NCBI RefSeq assembly: GCF_001747085.1
Contig: NZ_MDJD01000034.1
Coordinates: 702,243 to 766,242, forward strand
Source of the DNA: Flavivirga aquatica
GTDB taxonomy: Bacteria; Bacteroidota; Bacteroidia; Flavobacteriales; Flavobacteriaceae
DNA: 64,000 nt
Reading direction: 5' to 3'
Position 1 is the stretch's first letter; every line of letters begins with the position of its first letter. Below the pieces are notes generated by a model. The model ran no database searches. It saw nothing but the letters and a program-made list of their open reading frames with translations, and was not told the origin of the DNA. Positions 9,046 through 18,704 of this stretch are shown here, in pieces. The position numbers and the translations under genes were made by a program.

Positions 9046-10674
9046 ATGGATATCAACTTCAATAAAAACGAAGATCATAATAAACTCTTAATTTCAGAAC
9101 TTAATAAAAGGCTCTCAAAAGTTAAATTAGGTGGCGGAAAAAGTCGCATTGAAAAATTACACAGTAAAGGTAAAATGACTGCCAGAGAGCGTATTGATTA
9201 TTTATTAGATTCGAAGGCTAAATCTATTGAAATAGCTGCTTTTGCGGGAGAAGATATGTATAAAGAACATGGTGGCTGTCCTTCTGGAGGTGTTGTTATA
9301 AAAATAGGTTATATAAAAGGTAAACAGTGTATTGTTGTAGCTAATGATGCTACTGTTAAAGCTGGAGCTTGGTTTCCTATTACAGGTAAAAAGAACTTAA
9401 GAGCTCAAGAAATTGCCATTGAAAATAAACTTCCTATTATATATTTAGTAGATTCTGCTGGTGTATTTTTACCTCTTCAAGATGAAATTTTTCCAGATAA
9501 AGAGCATTTTGGACGTATTTTTAGAAATAATGCTATTATGAGTAGTATGGGAATTACGCAAATAGCTGCTGTAATGGGGAGTTGTGTTGCTGGTGGTGCT
9601 TACTTACCTATTATGAGTGACGAGGCTTTAATTGTTGATAAAACTGGAAGTATTTTTCTTGCAGGGAGTTATTTAGTAAAAGCTGCCATTGGTGAAAGTA
9701 TTGATAATGAAACTTTGGGTGGTGCTACGACGCATTGTGAAATTTCCGGAGTTACAGATTATAAGGCTAAAGATGATAGTGATGCTTTAGATACGATAAA
9801 GAACATTATTGATAAAATAGGTGATTTTAATAAAGCAGGGTTTAACAGAACTGAAGTAAAAAAACCTAAGGAAAACCCTGAAGATATTTATGGTATCCTA
9901 CCAAAGTCTAGAGCCGATCAATATGATATGTATGAAATAATCAAACGAATAGTAGATAACTCTGAATTTGATGAATACAAAGCGGGCTATGGACAAACCA
10001 TTATTACTGTTTATGCCAGAATTGATGGTTGGGCGGTTGGTATTGTTGCTAACCAACGTAAATTGGTTAAAACAAAGCAAGGGGAGATGCAATTTGGAGG
10101 CGTTATTTATAACGATAGCGCAGATAAGGCTACACGTTTTATTGCCAATTGCAATCAAAAAAAAATACCTTTAGTTTTCCTTCAAGATGTTACTGGTTTT
10201 ATGGTAGGTAGTAAAAGTGAACATGGCGGTATTATAAAAGATGGTGCCAAAATGGTAAACGCTGTTAGTAATAGTGTAGTTCCAAAATTTACCATAATTA
10301 TAGGTAATAGCTATGGAGCTGGTAATTATGCTATGTGTGGTAAAGCCTACGACCCAAGGCTAATTATTGCATGGCCTAGTGCCGAACTTGCTGTAATGAG
10401 TGGTAATAGTGCCGCTAAAGTATTATTACAAATAGAAAAAGCTTCTCTTGAAAAAAAGGGAGAAAAAATTACTCCAGCAAAAGAGGCTGAACTTTTTGAT
10501 AAAATAAAAAATAGATACGATAACCAAGTATCTCCATATTATGCAGCTTCCAGAATTTGGACTGATGCTATAATAAACCCTTTAGATACCAGAACATGGA
10601 TTAGCATGGGTATTGAAGCCGCAAACCATGCTCCCATTGAGAAACCTTTTAATTTAGGAATCTTACAGGTCTAA
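9046..10674 (+). CDS. Acyl-CoA carboxylase, carboxyltransferase (beta) subunit
   Basis: A 542-aa crotonase-fold carboxyltransferase of the AccD/PccB/MccB group. The N-terminal half holds KLHSKGKMTARERI and GGCPSGGVV; the C-terminal half holds FLQDVTGFMVG and GNSYGAGNYAMCGKAYDPR, the biotin- and acyl-CoA-binding regions. It transfers carboxyl from biotin to an acyl-CoA such as methylcrotonyl- or propionyl-CoA. The GNSYGAGNYAM signature and length favour methylcrotonyl- or geranyl-CoA carboxylase over propionyl-CoA carboxylase, but no biotin-carrying alpha subunit is next door to settle it. It is followed after 34 bases by a membrane-anchored protein on the same strand. Confidence 0.88.
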   Translation: MDINFNKNEDHNKLLISELNKRLSKVKLGGGKSRIEKLHSKGKMTARERIDYLLDSKAKSIEIAAFAGEDMYKEHGGCPSGGVVIKIGYIKGKQCIVVANDATVKAGAWFPITGKKNLRAQEIAIENKLPIIYLVDSAGVFLPLQDEIFPDKEHFGRIFRNNAIMSSMGITQIAAVMGSCVAGGAYLPIMSDEALIVDKTGSIFLAGSYLVKAAIGESIDNETLGGATTHCEISGVTDYKAKDDSDALDTIKNIIDKIGDFNKAGFNRTEVKKPKENPEDIYGILPKSRADQYDMYEIIKRIVDNSEFDEYKAGYGQTIITVYARIDGWAVGIVANQRKLVKTKQGEMQFGGVIYNDSADKATRFIANCNQKKIPLVFLQDVTGFMVGSKSEHGGIIKDGAKMVNAVSNSVVPKFTIIIGNSYGAGNYAMCGKAYDPRLIIAWPSAELAVMSGNSAAKVLLQIEKASLEKKGEKITPAKEAELFDKIKNRYDNQVSPYYAASRIWTDAIINPLDTRTWISMGIEAANHAPIEKPFNLGILQV

Positions 10675-10708
10675 TAAAAAACTCCCCAACCTATTTTTAT
10701 AATAACAA

Positions 10709-12703
10709 ATGAAAAAAAGAAACATTCTTTACCTACTACTTACCTTAATTATTGGATTTATTTTATACCAGTTATGTGTATTTTATTTTGATAATAACGA
10801 CAACATACAATCTATTTATTTAGTTCCAAAAGATGCTGTTTACCTTATTGAAACTCAAGAGCCCGTAGATAATTGGGAAGCAATTAGTAAAAGTGATATC
10901 TGGAAACATTTAAACTCCAATACTTACTTTAATGAATTAGCTGAAAGCCTTAATAAATTAGACACAATTTTTAAAGAAAAACAAGGTCTTTTTGATAAAA
11001 TAGGAGACAGAGAAATATTAGTTTCTGCACATGTATATGCGCCACAAAAATATGATTTTTTCTATGTGGTAGATTTACAGAAAATAGCAAAACTTGATTT
11101 ACTAAAAAACCATTTAAATACATTGGTTGATAGTAATTTTAAAGTAAGTAAGCGTAAATATCATGAACATGAAATAACAGAAATTCATGATATAAAAACA
11201 CGTGAAACCTTATACATAAGTTTTATAAAAAACCAATTAATAGCATCTTATGTACACACATTAGTTGAAGCCTCTATAGATCAATATTTAGAACCAGATT
11301 TAGGGAGGAATTTTGATTTTATAGAAGTTAGAAAGCATGTGGGTTACGATGATATGTTTCGACTTTATTTTCAATATAAATACCTAGAAGACTTTATTAA
11401 AATATTCTCTAACGATACTGGTTACATTGGAAAATCCTTAAGTGAAAGTTTCGATTTTAGTGGTTTTAGTTTCGATTTAGATGATAATACCATTTTAGCC
11501 AATGGAGTTACTAACACCAACAATCAAGCTAATACATATTTACAAGCACTTCAAGAATCTGGAAAAAGCTCACGAAGCATTAGTGAAATTGCTCCAAAGC
11601 AAACTGCTTTATATTTAAGTTTTGCTTTTAATAGTTTTGATGATTTTTATACCAATTTTGAAACTATCCTAAAAGAAAACCCAGAGCAATTTAAAAGTTA
11701 TTTAGATGGTACAGAACAAATAGAAAACTTTTTAAAAATTGACTTGAAAGAACATTTTATGAGTTGGATAGATGATGAAGTTGCGCTTCTCCAACTCCAC
11801 TCTAGCGTTTCCCAATCTAAAAAAGATGTTGCCTTCGTTTTAAAAACAAAAAATAATGAGGATGCAAAACAGAATTTAGATTTTATTTTAGAACAAATAC
11901 GTAAACGAAGCCCTGTAAAATTTAAAGAAGTTAACTATAAAGGGTATCCTATTAATTTTATGTCTATCAAAGGTTTTTTCAAACTGTTACTAGGTGGTTT
12001 ATTTAAAAGCATTGATAAACCTTACTTTACTATAATTGAAGATTACGTTGTGTTTAGTAACCATCCAAACACTTTAAAAAGTATTATAAACACATATATA
12101 AGTAGTGAAACTCTAGATAATTTTGATGCTTACACAGATTTTGACGATAAATTTGATAACCAATCTAGTGTTTTCGCATATATTAATATGCCTAATCTTT
12201 ATAATAGTACTTACCAATTTGTAAATGCTACAACCAAAAAACAAGTAAAAGCAAACAAAGATTATCTTATTTGTTTCCCTCAAATTGGTATTCAATTAAC
12301 TCCTGAAAAAGACTATTTTGAAAGTAAAATAATTGTTGATTACGAAGATCCAGAGGTTGTTAAAGCTAAATATGCAATAACAGACAAAACAATCTCTAAT
12401 AAAACAAGTAAAAACACTAAACCTATAGAGGTTACCGAAGACAATATAAATAAGAAAACAGTTTTTAATATTCCTGAAATTTACCCATCCGATTTAACTG
12501 CTAAAACCTTTACAAGAAAATATGCTAATGGAACTATTCGTTTTTCTGTTGAATTAAAAGATGGTTTAAAACATGGGCGTTACAACGAATATTACCCTAA
12601 TGGTACACTTAAAATTTCTGGCAAGTACGCAAACGATAAACAGGTTAAAACTTGGAGCGTTTATAATTATCAAGAAGATTTGGTTTATAAAAAACGATTT
12701 TAG
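10709..12703 (+). CDS. Membrane-anchored DUF3352-like protein with C-terminal MORN-like repeats (664 aa)
   Basis: An N-terminal hydrophobic helix (about 5-24) anchors a long extracytoplasmic domain, which opens with YLVPKDAVYLIETQEPVDNW, the start pattern of DUF3352-type proteins. The middle is mixed alpha/beta without catalytic motifs. The last 70 residues contain two MORN/YwqK-like units (YANGTIRFSVELKDGLKHG and YYPNGTLKISGKYANDKQ), repeats that usually mediate binding. It is likely co-transcribed with the carboxylase gene and ends at a strong terminator. No function can be assigned. Confidence 0.7.
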   Translation: MKKRNILYLLLTLIIGFILYQLCVFYFDNNDNIQSIYLVPKDAVYLIETQEPVDNWEAISKSDIWKHLNSNTYFNELAESLNKLDTIFKEKQGLFDKIGDREILVSAHVYAPQKYDFFYVVDLQKIAKLDLLKNHLNTLVDSNFKVSKRKYHEHEITEIHDIKTRETLYISFIKNQLIASYVHTLVEASIDQYLEPDLGRNFDFIEVRKHVGYDDMFRLYFQYKYLEDFIKIFSNDTGYIGKSLSESFDFSGFSFDLDDNTILANGVTNTNNQANTYLQALQESGKSSRSISEIAPKQTALYLSFAFNSFDDFYTNFETILKENPEQFKSYLDGTEQIENFLKIDLKEHFMSWIDDEVALLQLHSSVSQSKKDVAFVLKTKNNEDAKQNLDFILEQIRKRSPVKFKEVNYKGYPINFMSIKGFFKLLLGGLFKSIDKPYFTIIEDYVVFSNHPNTLKSIINTYISSETLDNFDAYTDFDDKFDNQSSVFAYINMPNLYNSTYQFVNATTKKQVKANKDYLICFPQIGIQLTPEKDYFESKIIVDYEDPEVVKAKYAITDKTISNKTSKNTKPIEVTEDNINKKTVFNIPEIYPSDLTAKTFTRKYANGTIRFSVELKDGLKHGRYNEYYPNGTLKISGKYANDKQVKTWSVYNYQEDLVYKKRF

Positions 12704-12725
12704 CCTTTTCTAAACCTTGTACAAA

Positions 12726-12757
12726 TAAAAAAAGGAACGCGAGAGTGTTCCTTTTTT
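12726..12757. terminator. Bidirectional intrinsic terminator
   Basis: The stem AAAAAAAGGAAC / GTTCCTTTTTT with an eight-base loop lies between two convergent genes and is flanked by A and T runs, so it can work for both. Confidence 0.9.
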
Positions 12758-12800
12758 ATTTAACAATACATCTAAAACCAATTATTAACCAACCTCAAAA

Positions 12801-15119
12801 TTACTGACTTATTGTTTTAACCAACCTGTTAAATTCTGCTCTATATCCATCTTTATCTTCTCCTCTTCCTTCCTTTGCTAGCTTAATAACATCTTCTATT
12901 TTGGAGTTATTGTGGTATTTCGACAGCCTTAACTGCATACCAAATAACGCTACTGCAGATGCAAATTTTAAATCCTCAGATGCTTCTTGAACTTCATCTT
13001 TTTGAATATGCACCATCTCTATACTCTTATCTCCATCTGGCTTTTTATATCTAAATTTCACGGTAAACAATTCATCTGAATACGCTTGACCTACAGCAGA
13101 TTTAGTATATTTTAAATCTGACACTTCTTTTAAATAATCACTTTTAGTACCTACAGGAATCACTTCGTATAAAGCGGTTACAGTATGTCCGCTACCTAAC
13201 TCGCCCGCATCTTTAGTATCGTCTATAAAGTCCTCATCTTCCAACATTCTATTTTCATAACCTATTAGTCTATAAGCTTGAACTTTATTTGGGTTAAACT
13301 CCACTTGAATTTTCACATCTTTTGCTATAGTAAATAAAGTGCCTCCAAATTCTTTCCCAAAAACTTTTTGGGCTTCCTGCATATTATCAATATAGGCATG
13401 ATTTCCATTCCCTTTATCTGCCAAAATCTCTAATTTTGAATCTTTATAATTTCCATATCCAAAGCCTAAAACCGATAAAAATACTCCGGACTCACGTTTT
13501 TTCTCTATAAGTTTTTCCATAGCTTTATCACTAGAAGCTCCTACATTAAAATCTCCATCGGTTGCTAAAATCACTCGATTATTCCCTTTCTTTTTAAAAT
13601 GCTTCGCTGCCAATGCATAAGCCAATTCTATACCTTCGCCCCCAGCTGTTGAACCTCCAGATTGTAAGTTATCTAAAGCTTTCATTATTTTCTTTTTATC
13701 CTTTCCAGAAGTTGGCTCTAAAACAACTCCTGCAGCACCTGCATATACTACTATAGACACTTTATCCTTTTCTCTTAATTGATTTACTAATAGTTTAAAA
13801 GCCGATTTTAATAATGGTAACTTGTTTTGTGAGCTCATAGACCCTGAAACATCTATTAAAAAAGTTAAATTAGATGCTGGCAAGGCATCATTACTAAACG
13901 TTTTTCCTTGCAAGCCTACTTTAACAATTTTAGTATCTTTATTCCAAGGTGTTTTTGCTACTTCTGTATTTATAGAAAACGGATGTTTACCAACAGGTTG
14001 CGGATAATTGTAATCAAAATAATTAATCATTTCCTCTATTTTAACAGCATCAGGCTCTACAACTACGCCATTATTAATCATACGTCTAATATTACTGTAT
14101 GATGCTTTATCAACATCTATAGAAAAAGTTGATAATGGAGAAATCGAGGTCCTTTCAAAACTATTTTCCTCAATAACCGTATAACTTTCATTATTATGAA
14201 TTCTAAAATTCCCTTGATTTGTTGTGATAACAATACAGCCATTTTTAGCTATTTTTCCAAACTTCTTTTTCGCTTCAGATTTGTTATATTGTTTTTTATT
14301 GTCTATATCAGATTTAGGTAAGTTTTTAATAATATGATTATTTTCCTTTTTAATAGGCACACCGTCTACAATATATAAAGGTTCTTTAATCGTTTTATTT
14401 TTATGAGCGTTTGTTGATATTAAAATAATACCATTACTTGCTCTAGCTCCATATATTGCAGATGAAGATGAATCTTTTAGAACATCTATAGCCTCAATGT
14501 TATTAGGGTTTATTTGTTCTAAATTTTTATACGAACTAACCACACCATCTATAACCACTAAAGGTGCTCTATTTCCTGATACTGAATTTATACCTCTAAT
14601 AAGAATTTGAGAATTAGGCTTACCACTATTATTAGCTACATTAACTCCAGCAACCTGACCTTGTAATGCCTTTACTATAGAGTTAGATTGAATTTGACTT
14701 GATAATTTATTATGATATGCCTTTTGTTTTTGGCGTTTTAATTGCGATTTTGAAAGCGATACCGAAGCTGTAACTTCTTTTTTATTTACAACCCCATATC
14801 CAACTATTACAACTTCATCAAGTTCTTGAGAATCTTCTTCCAATATAACAGAAAGCATAGTTTGTTTTCCAACTGTTACGTCTTTTGTAATAAAACCCAA
14901 ATAACTAAATACTAAAATATCCGACTCTTTGGCTTTTATCTCATATACCCCATCAAAATCCGTTATAGCCATTACTTCGGTTCCTTTTATTTTAACATTT
15001 ACTCCTGGTAATGGTAAGTTATCATTAACTGATGTTACTATACCTGAAATAATTCTTTCTTGCGCTTGCAACTGGATTGAAATCATCAATATAATGACCG
15101 CTTTTAATATTCTTTTCAT
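12801..15119 (-). CDS. Surface vWA protein with CarboxypepD-reg-like and TonB-plug-like domains (772 aa)
   Basis: Signal peptide (about 1-19, ending LQAQ), then a CarboxypepD_reg-like beta domain (about 20-95), then a TonB-plug-like segment as in SusC proteins (about 100-230: LVVIDGVV, NIEAIDVLKDSSSSAIYGARASNGIILI). A second shorter plug-like unit follows (PLYIVDGVPI ... GCIVITTNQG). There is no beta-barrel. A vWA domain starts near 415 with the MIDAS motif DVSGSMS (Asp423), preceded by a vWA-N region (SIDVDKASYSNIRRMI), and the C-terminus fits the DUF3520/YfbK type. It probably binds partners at the cell surface. It is transcribed alone. Confidence 0.85.
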   Translation of the reverse strand: MKRILKAVIILMISIQLQAQERIISGIVTSVNDNLPLPGVNVKIKGTEVMAITDFDGVYEIKAKESDILVFSYLGFITKDVTVGKQTMLSVILEEDSQELDEVVIVGYGVVNKKEVTASVSLSKSQLKRQKQKAYHNKLSSQIQSNSIVKALQGQVAGVNVANNSGKPNSQILIRGINSVSGNRAPLVVIDGVVSSYKNLEQINPNNIEAIDVLKDSSSSAIYGARASNGIILISTNAHKNKTIKEPLYIVDGVPIKKENNHIIKNLPKSDIDNKKQYNKSEAKKKFGKIAKNGCIVITTNQGNFRIHNNESYTVIEENSFERTSISPLSTFSIDVDKASYSNIRRMINNGVVVEPDAVKIEEMINYFDYNYPQPVGKHPFSINTEVAKTPWNKDTKIVKVGLQGKTFSNDALPASNLTFLIDVSGSMSSQNKLPLLKSAFKLLVNQLREKDKVSIVVYAGAAGVVLEPTSGKDKKKIMKALDNLQSGGSTAGGEGIELAYALAAKHFKKKGNNRVILATDGDFNVGASSDKAMEKLIEKKRESGVFLSVLGFGYGNYKDSKLEILADKGNGNHAYIDNMQEAQKVFGKEFGGTLFTIAKDVKIQVEFNPNKVQAYRLIGYENRMLEDEDFIDDTKDAGELGSGHTVTALYEVIPVGTKSDYLKEVSDLKYTKSAVGQAYSDELFTVKFRYKKPDGDKSIEMVHIQKDEVQEASEDLKFASAVALFGMQLRLSKYHNNSKIEDVIKLAKEGRGEDKDGYRAEFNRLVKTISQ

Positions 15120-15181
15120 AATAGCTGATTTATAAGTTTAGCATAAAACTACCTTTAAACTGTTTAAGAGAAAACCAACAA

Positions 15182-15211
15182 TGAGTGAAGCGTATTTTTC
15201 GTTGAGTGAAG
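15182..15211. promoter_or_regulatory. Direct repeats TGAGTGAAG upstream of the vWA gene
   Basis: TGAGTGAAG occurs at 15182-15190 and again at 15203-15211, exactly 21 bases apart (two helical turns), 60-90 bases upstream of the vWA start. A 13-base palindrome TTAAAC-T-GTTTAA sits between them and the gene (15155-15167). Such phased direct repeats are typical sites for response regulators; the protein is unknown. Confidence 0.4.
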
Positions 15212-15213
15212 AC

Positions 15214-15236
15214 ATAAAAAAAGAGGCTTTTATAAA
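15214..15236 (-). terminator. Left half of an sppA terminator split by the insertion sequence
   Basis: AAAAAAAGAGGCT plus TTTATAAA here, joined to AAGTCTCTTTTTTT on the other side of the element (from 16841), rebuilds a hairpin with a 10-bp AAAAAAAGAG / CTCTTTTTTT stem extended by GCTTTT / AAAAGT and an ATA loop. This was the terminator downstream of sppA. The inserted element now separates its arms by about 1.6 kb. Confidence 0.7.
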
Positions 15237-16832
15237 GAGGCTACTGAAAAAGTAATCGTATTTTGAAAACGCGAACTTCATTGTAAGAGATTTCACGAAT
15301 TAATTTTGTGAAATCTCTTTTTGATTTTAAGCTTTTTATAATTCAATTTGCACTTTTATACTCTCTATTTTGGCTCAAATAATGCTTATTGCTTCCTTGG
15401 TCTTAATTTCTTTATTTTGACTAGCTTAATTTTAGAATTCTTTTCAAATTCACAGCAAATATTGTTAAAGCACTTTGCATTTGCATATTTTCTATACCAT
15501 AAGATATAGCTTTAAAGTAATGGAGTACGATTTTATTTTTGCTCCTTCTTTATAACACCCCTCTTTTAAAAGGACAGCTTTTGCATTTCTCAACATCAAA
15601 ATAATAAGTGATTACTTGATTTTTAGCAACATTCTTTTTGCCTTGTTTCACTTTTCTTATAGCTAAATGACCTGCTGGACAGACAAACATATCTGCATCT
15701 TTATTATAATCAAATTCATCTTCTTTTTTTCTAAAACCTTGGCAGATTGCTGGGTTTAACTTGGCTACAATTTTAATATCTTTTTCTTTGGCCAGTTCCA
15801 AATTCTTTTTGCCCGAATAGGCAGCATCCCCTATGACGGTGTCTACATCAATACCACGTTGTTCACTTTGTTCTATTAGCTCAGGTAAAATAGGACCATC
15901 TCCTTTTTTTCCTGAAGTAACAACTGCTCCTGTGATAATTCTCTCTTTAGTCATTGCCAAATGAGTTTTGTAACCAAAAAACGGGCTGTCCTGTGATTTG
16001 TGACCAATCTTTGCATCCTTATCTTTTGAAACAACATCTTGAGCCGCGTGTTCAATATCATCAACAGATTCTTTAAGTAAGTTCAATTTTTATTTTATTA
16101 CTGGAACTTCACTAAGTGTAGGAGTGCCATCTAATAAGGTTCCTAATTCCTGGCAGTAAGCTAGTTCTTTTTCTAAATCATTGCCCTGATTCTTGACCGG
16201 CATTTTACCAACCCAATCTTCTTGATAGTTGTAAATTGATTTGCGTAGTTGTTTGGAACGCTCTCTTAAAACATCTATAGCTGAAATAGGGTTCGATTTT
16301 GATAAACTATGGGTAGCATCTACAATAATTGATCTGGATTTTATGATGCCTTGTTCAACAGCAATGCTAACTGTTCTATTGATAAGCATATCCAGCAAAT
16401 TGGTGTCCTTTAAATGTTGCCTACGAAACTTAGTTAAAGACTTGGGGCAATAACATCTTCTTCGGGTAACATCTCTAAAAAGTATTTGAAGGACATGTCA
16501 TAGCGTGAACGCTCAACTACATATACATCTGAAATGGTATAAATTACTTTTAGCAGAAGATATTTGAATAGTCTTATGGGACTTTCTGCTTTTCTGCCTT
16601 GAGTTTTAGAATATTTTGATTGAAGTTCTTCATAGATGAAATTAAAATCTATTAAATCATTGATACGCCTTAACAAGTTGGTACTTGGAACGATTAAATC
16701 ATATAAAGAACTGTACTCGCTTAACCGAAGAGATTCCTGTTGAACTATCAGGAATACAAAATACAAAAAAAACGGCAAGTATCTAAAATACTTACCGCTT
16801 TTATTTAAGTTCGTGACTTTTTCAGTAGCCTC
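15237..16832. mobile_element. IS1182-family insertion sequence, inactive (1596 bp)
   Basis: Perfect 17-bp terminal inverted repeats GAGGCTACTGAAAAAGT (15237-15253) and its complement (16816-16832) bound the element. An 8-bp direct repeat TTTATAAA flanks it at 15229-15236 and 16833-16840 and reads as the target duplication; because TTTATAAA is itself a palindrome, it cannot be formally separated from the inverted repeats. The single transposase gene is broken at several points, so the copy cannot move by itself. Confidence 0.88.
15421..16778 (-). pseudogene. IS1182-type transposase, disrupted
   Basis: Three pieces add up to a shortened transposase. The first (16778 to 16434) carries the N-terminal domain and reads to LPEEDVIAPSL. 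A one-base loss near 16437 breaks the conserved PSSLTKFRR motif, and the protein continues in another frame (TKFRRQHLKDTNLLDML) to 16093. There a TAA stop interrupts it. It resumes as LNLLKESVDDIEH and runs with GYKTHLA, GDAAYSGKKN and CPAGHL to CKSCPFKRGVL, then meets a second TAA at 15550. The same frame goes on to the usual C-terminus (ENMQMQSALTIFAVNLKRI, stop at 15421). About 60 residues before that tail, including the ERYKIEAKN catalytic Glu region of intact relatives, are missing. Confidence 0.85.
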
Positions 16833-16886
16833 TTTATAAAAAGTCTCTTTTTTTAATGATGTTCCTGATTTAACAGGAATTTATAC

Positions 16887-18653
16887 CTATTTAATTTCTG
16901 TACTAAAAGGAAATCTTAATTGAACACCTTTTCGTTGAGACATCGATTTTACTTCTTGAAGTAATTTATAAGTATCTTCCCCTAACTCTTCTTTCAAAAT
17001 AGTTTCTTTAGCTTTTATTATTCCAAAATCTTGTAACATTTTATCAAAATCTTTTTCGAAAATTGGAAGTTCTTTAATTTTATAATCATTTATTTCGGCT
17101 GCTTCTGCAGCATATTTTAAAGCCAAGTCTAAACCACCTAATTCATCTACCAAACCATTATTTAAAGCATCAACCCCCGTCCAAACACGCCCTTGAGCGA
17201 TTGCCTTGACATCATCTTGAGTTAAATCTGCTCTTCCATCTGCTACACGTTTAGTAAATAATTCATAAATATTAATAATACCTTCTTTTATAAAGGCGCG
17301 TTGTTTATCGCTTAAAGGTTCAAAAAAGCTATAAGTCACTGCATTTTCATTAGTCTTTACCTGTTCTGCATTAATTCCCATATTATCTGCTAAAGCTTTC
17401 CCATTAGGTAATACACCAAAAACACCTATGCTTCCTGTAATAGTTGTAGGTTCTGCTATAATTCTATCCGCATTACATGCCATATAATACCCACCAGAAG
17501 CTGCTAAATCTCCCATAGATACAATCACAGGTTTTACTTTTTTAGTAAGCTCTATTTCTCTCCAAATTAACTCACTAGCTAAAGCACTACCTCCTGGCGA
17601 ATTAATACGTAATACAATAGCTTTAACTCTTTTGTCTTCTCTAGCTTTTTTTAATGAAGCATTCATATACCCATGGCCTATATTTTTTTCATCGCCTTCT
17701 CCGTAAATAATTTCACCTTCAGCATATATAACCGCTATTTTATTTTTGCTAGAATTTACTCTTAATTTAGTTGCTGCATATTCGGCATAACCAGCTATAT
17801 CTATAATCTCTAAATCGTCTTTAGCCTTAATACCTACGGCATACTTTAGCGCACTTTTGTATTCATCGTAATAAGCAATTTCATCTATAAGCTTAGACTC
17901 TTTTGCTAAACGTGCATTTCTAGCAAGTAAACTGTCTGCTATTATATTTAATCTATCTTCCGAGATATTTCTACTTTCTGCAATGTCTTGTTTTATTTCT
18001 TTCCAAAGAGAATTTAAATACACAGAAATTTGCTCTCTGTTATCATCACTCATTTTATTATCTAAAAATGGCTCTACTGCACTTTTATATTTCCCAAACC
18101 TTATAACTTCCATTTTAAGGCCAGATTTTTCTTGAAAGTCTTTAAAATACAAGCGTTCTGATGATAAACCTTTAAATTCCATCATTCCTGCGGGGTTTAA
18201 ATACACTGTATCTGCTACCGAACTTAAATAATAATCTTTTTGGGTATAAATATCTGCATAAGCTGTTATAAATTTTCCTGAGGCTTTAAACTTTAATAAA
18301 GCATCTCTTAATGCTTTTGTTTGTGATATTCCTGCATTAATAAAATTATTCTCTATTGAGATTCCTTTTATCTTACTATCTGTTGCTGCATAATTTATAG
18401 CATCAATAATATTAAATAATCCATTTTTCTTATTTTCATTTAAAAACGGATAATCTTTAAACTCTGTTTTACCAGCATAATCTTTTATAGGGAAATCTAA
18501 TTTTAAATTTAAAATAGAATTGGATTTAACCTGAACGATTTCATTTGAACCCGATCCAAATAATAGTCCTATAATAAATAATCCTAAAAAACAGATCATG
18601 AGAAATACAAAAATCCCTGTTACTGTTGATAATACGCGTTTTATAAAGTTCAT
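16887..18653 (-). CDS. sppA: Signal peptide peptidase SppA, 67K type
   Basis: A 588-aa double-length SppA with one N-terminal membrane helix (about 8-32). The serine/lysine catalytic pair is visible: Lys190 in FGKYKSAVEPF of the first domain and Ser386 in LAASGGYY of the second, as expected for the tetrameric bowl-shaped enzyme that degrades leftover signal peptides in the membrane. INSPGGSALASE and the substrate-groove residues are conserved. It starts at ATG 18653. The gene lies downstream of the men operon on the same strand, 51 bases after menE, and lost its terminator to an insertion sequence. Confidence 0.95.
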   Translation of the reverse strand: MNFIKRVLSTVTGIFVFLMICFLGLFIIGLLFGSGSNEIVQVKSNSILNLKLDFPIKDYAGKTEFKDYPFLNENKKNGLFNIIDAINYAATDSKIKGISIENNFINAGISQTKALRDALLKFKASGKFITAYADIYTQKDYYLSSVADTVYLNPAGMMEFKGLSSERLYFKDFQEKSGLKMEVIRFGKYKSAVEPFLDNKMSDDNREQISVYLNSLWKEIKQDIAESRNISEDRLNIIADSLLARNARLAKESKLIDEIAYYDEYKSALKYAVGIKAKDDLEIIDIAGYAEYAATKLRVNSSKNKIAVIYAEGEIIYGEGDEKNIGHGYMNASLKKAREDKRVKAIVLRINSPGGSALASELIWREIELTKKVKPVIVSMGDLAASGGYYMACNADRIIAEPTTITGSIGVFGVLPNGKALADNMGINAEQVKTNENAVTYSFFEPLSDKQRAFIKEGIINIYELFTKRVADGRADLTQDDVKAIAQGRVWTGVDALNNGLVDELGGLDLALKYAAEAAEINDYKIKELPIFEKDFDKMLQDFGIIKAKETILKEELGEDTYKLLQEVKSMSQRKGVQLRFPFSTEIK

Positions 18654-18704
18654 ATGTTATTTTTTCTGTTTGTCTTAAAAAAGGTTTCAAAGTTACAATT
18701 AAAC

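Noticed and set aside
16086..16440. Programmed frameshift or readthrough in the IS transposase
   Set aside because: The breaks include a base loss in a conserved motif, two stops and a missing segment, which is decay rather than recoding.
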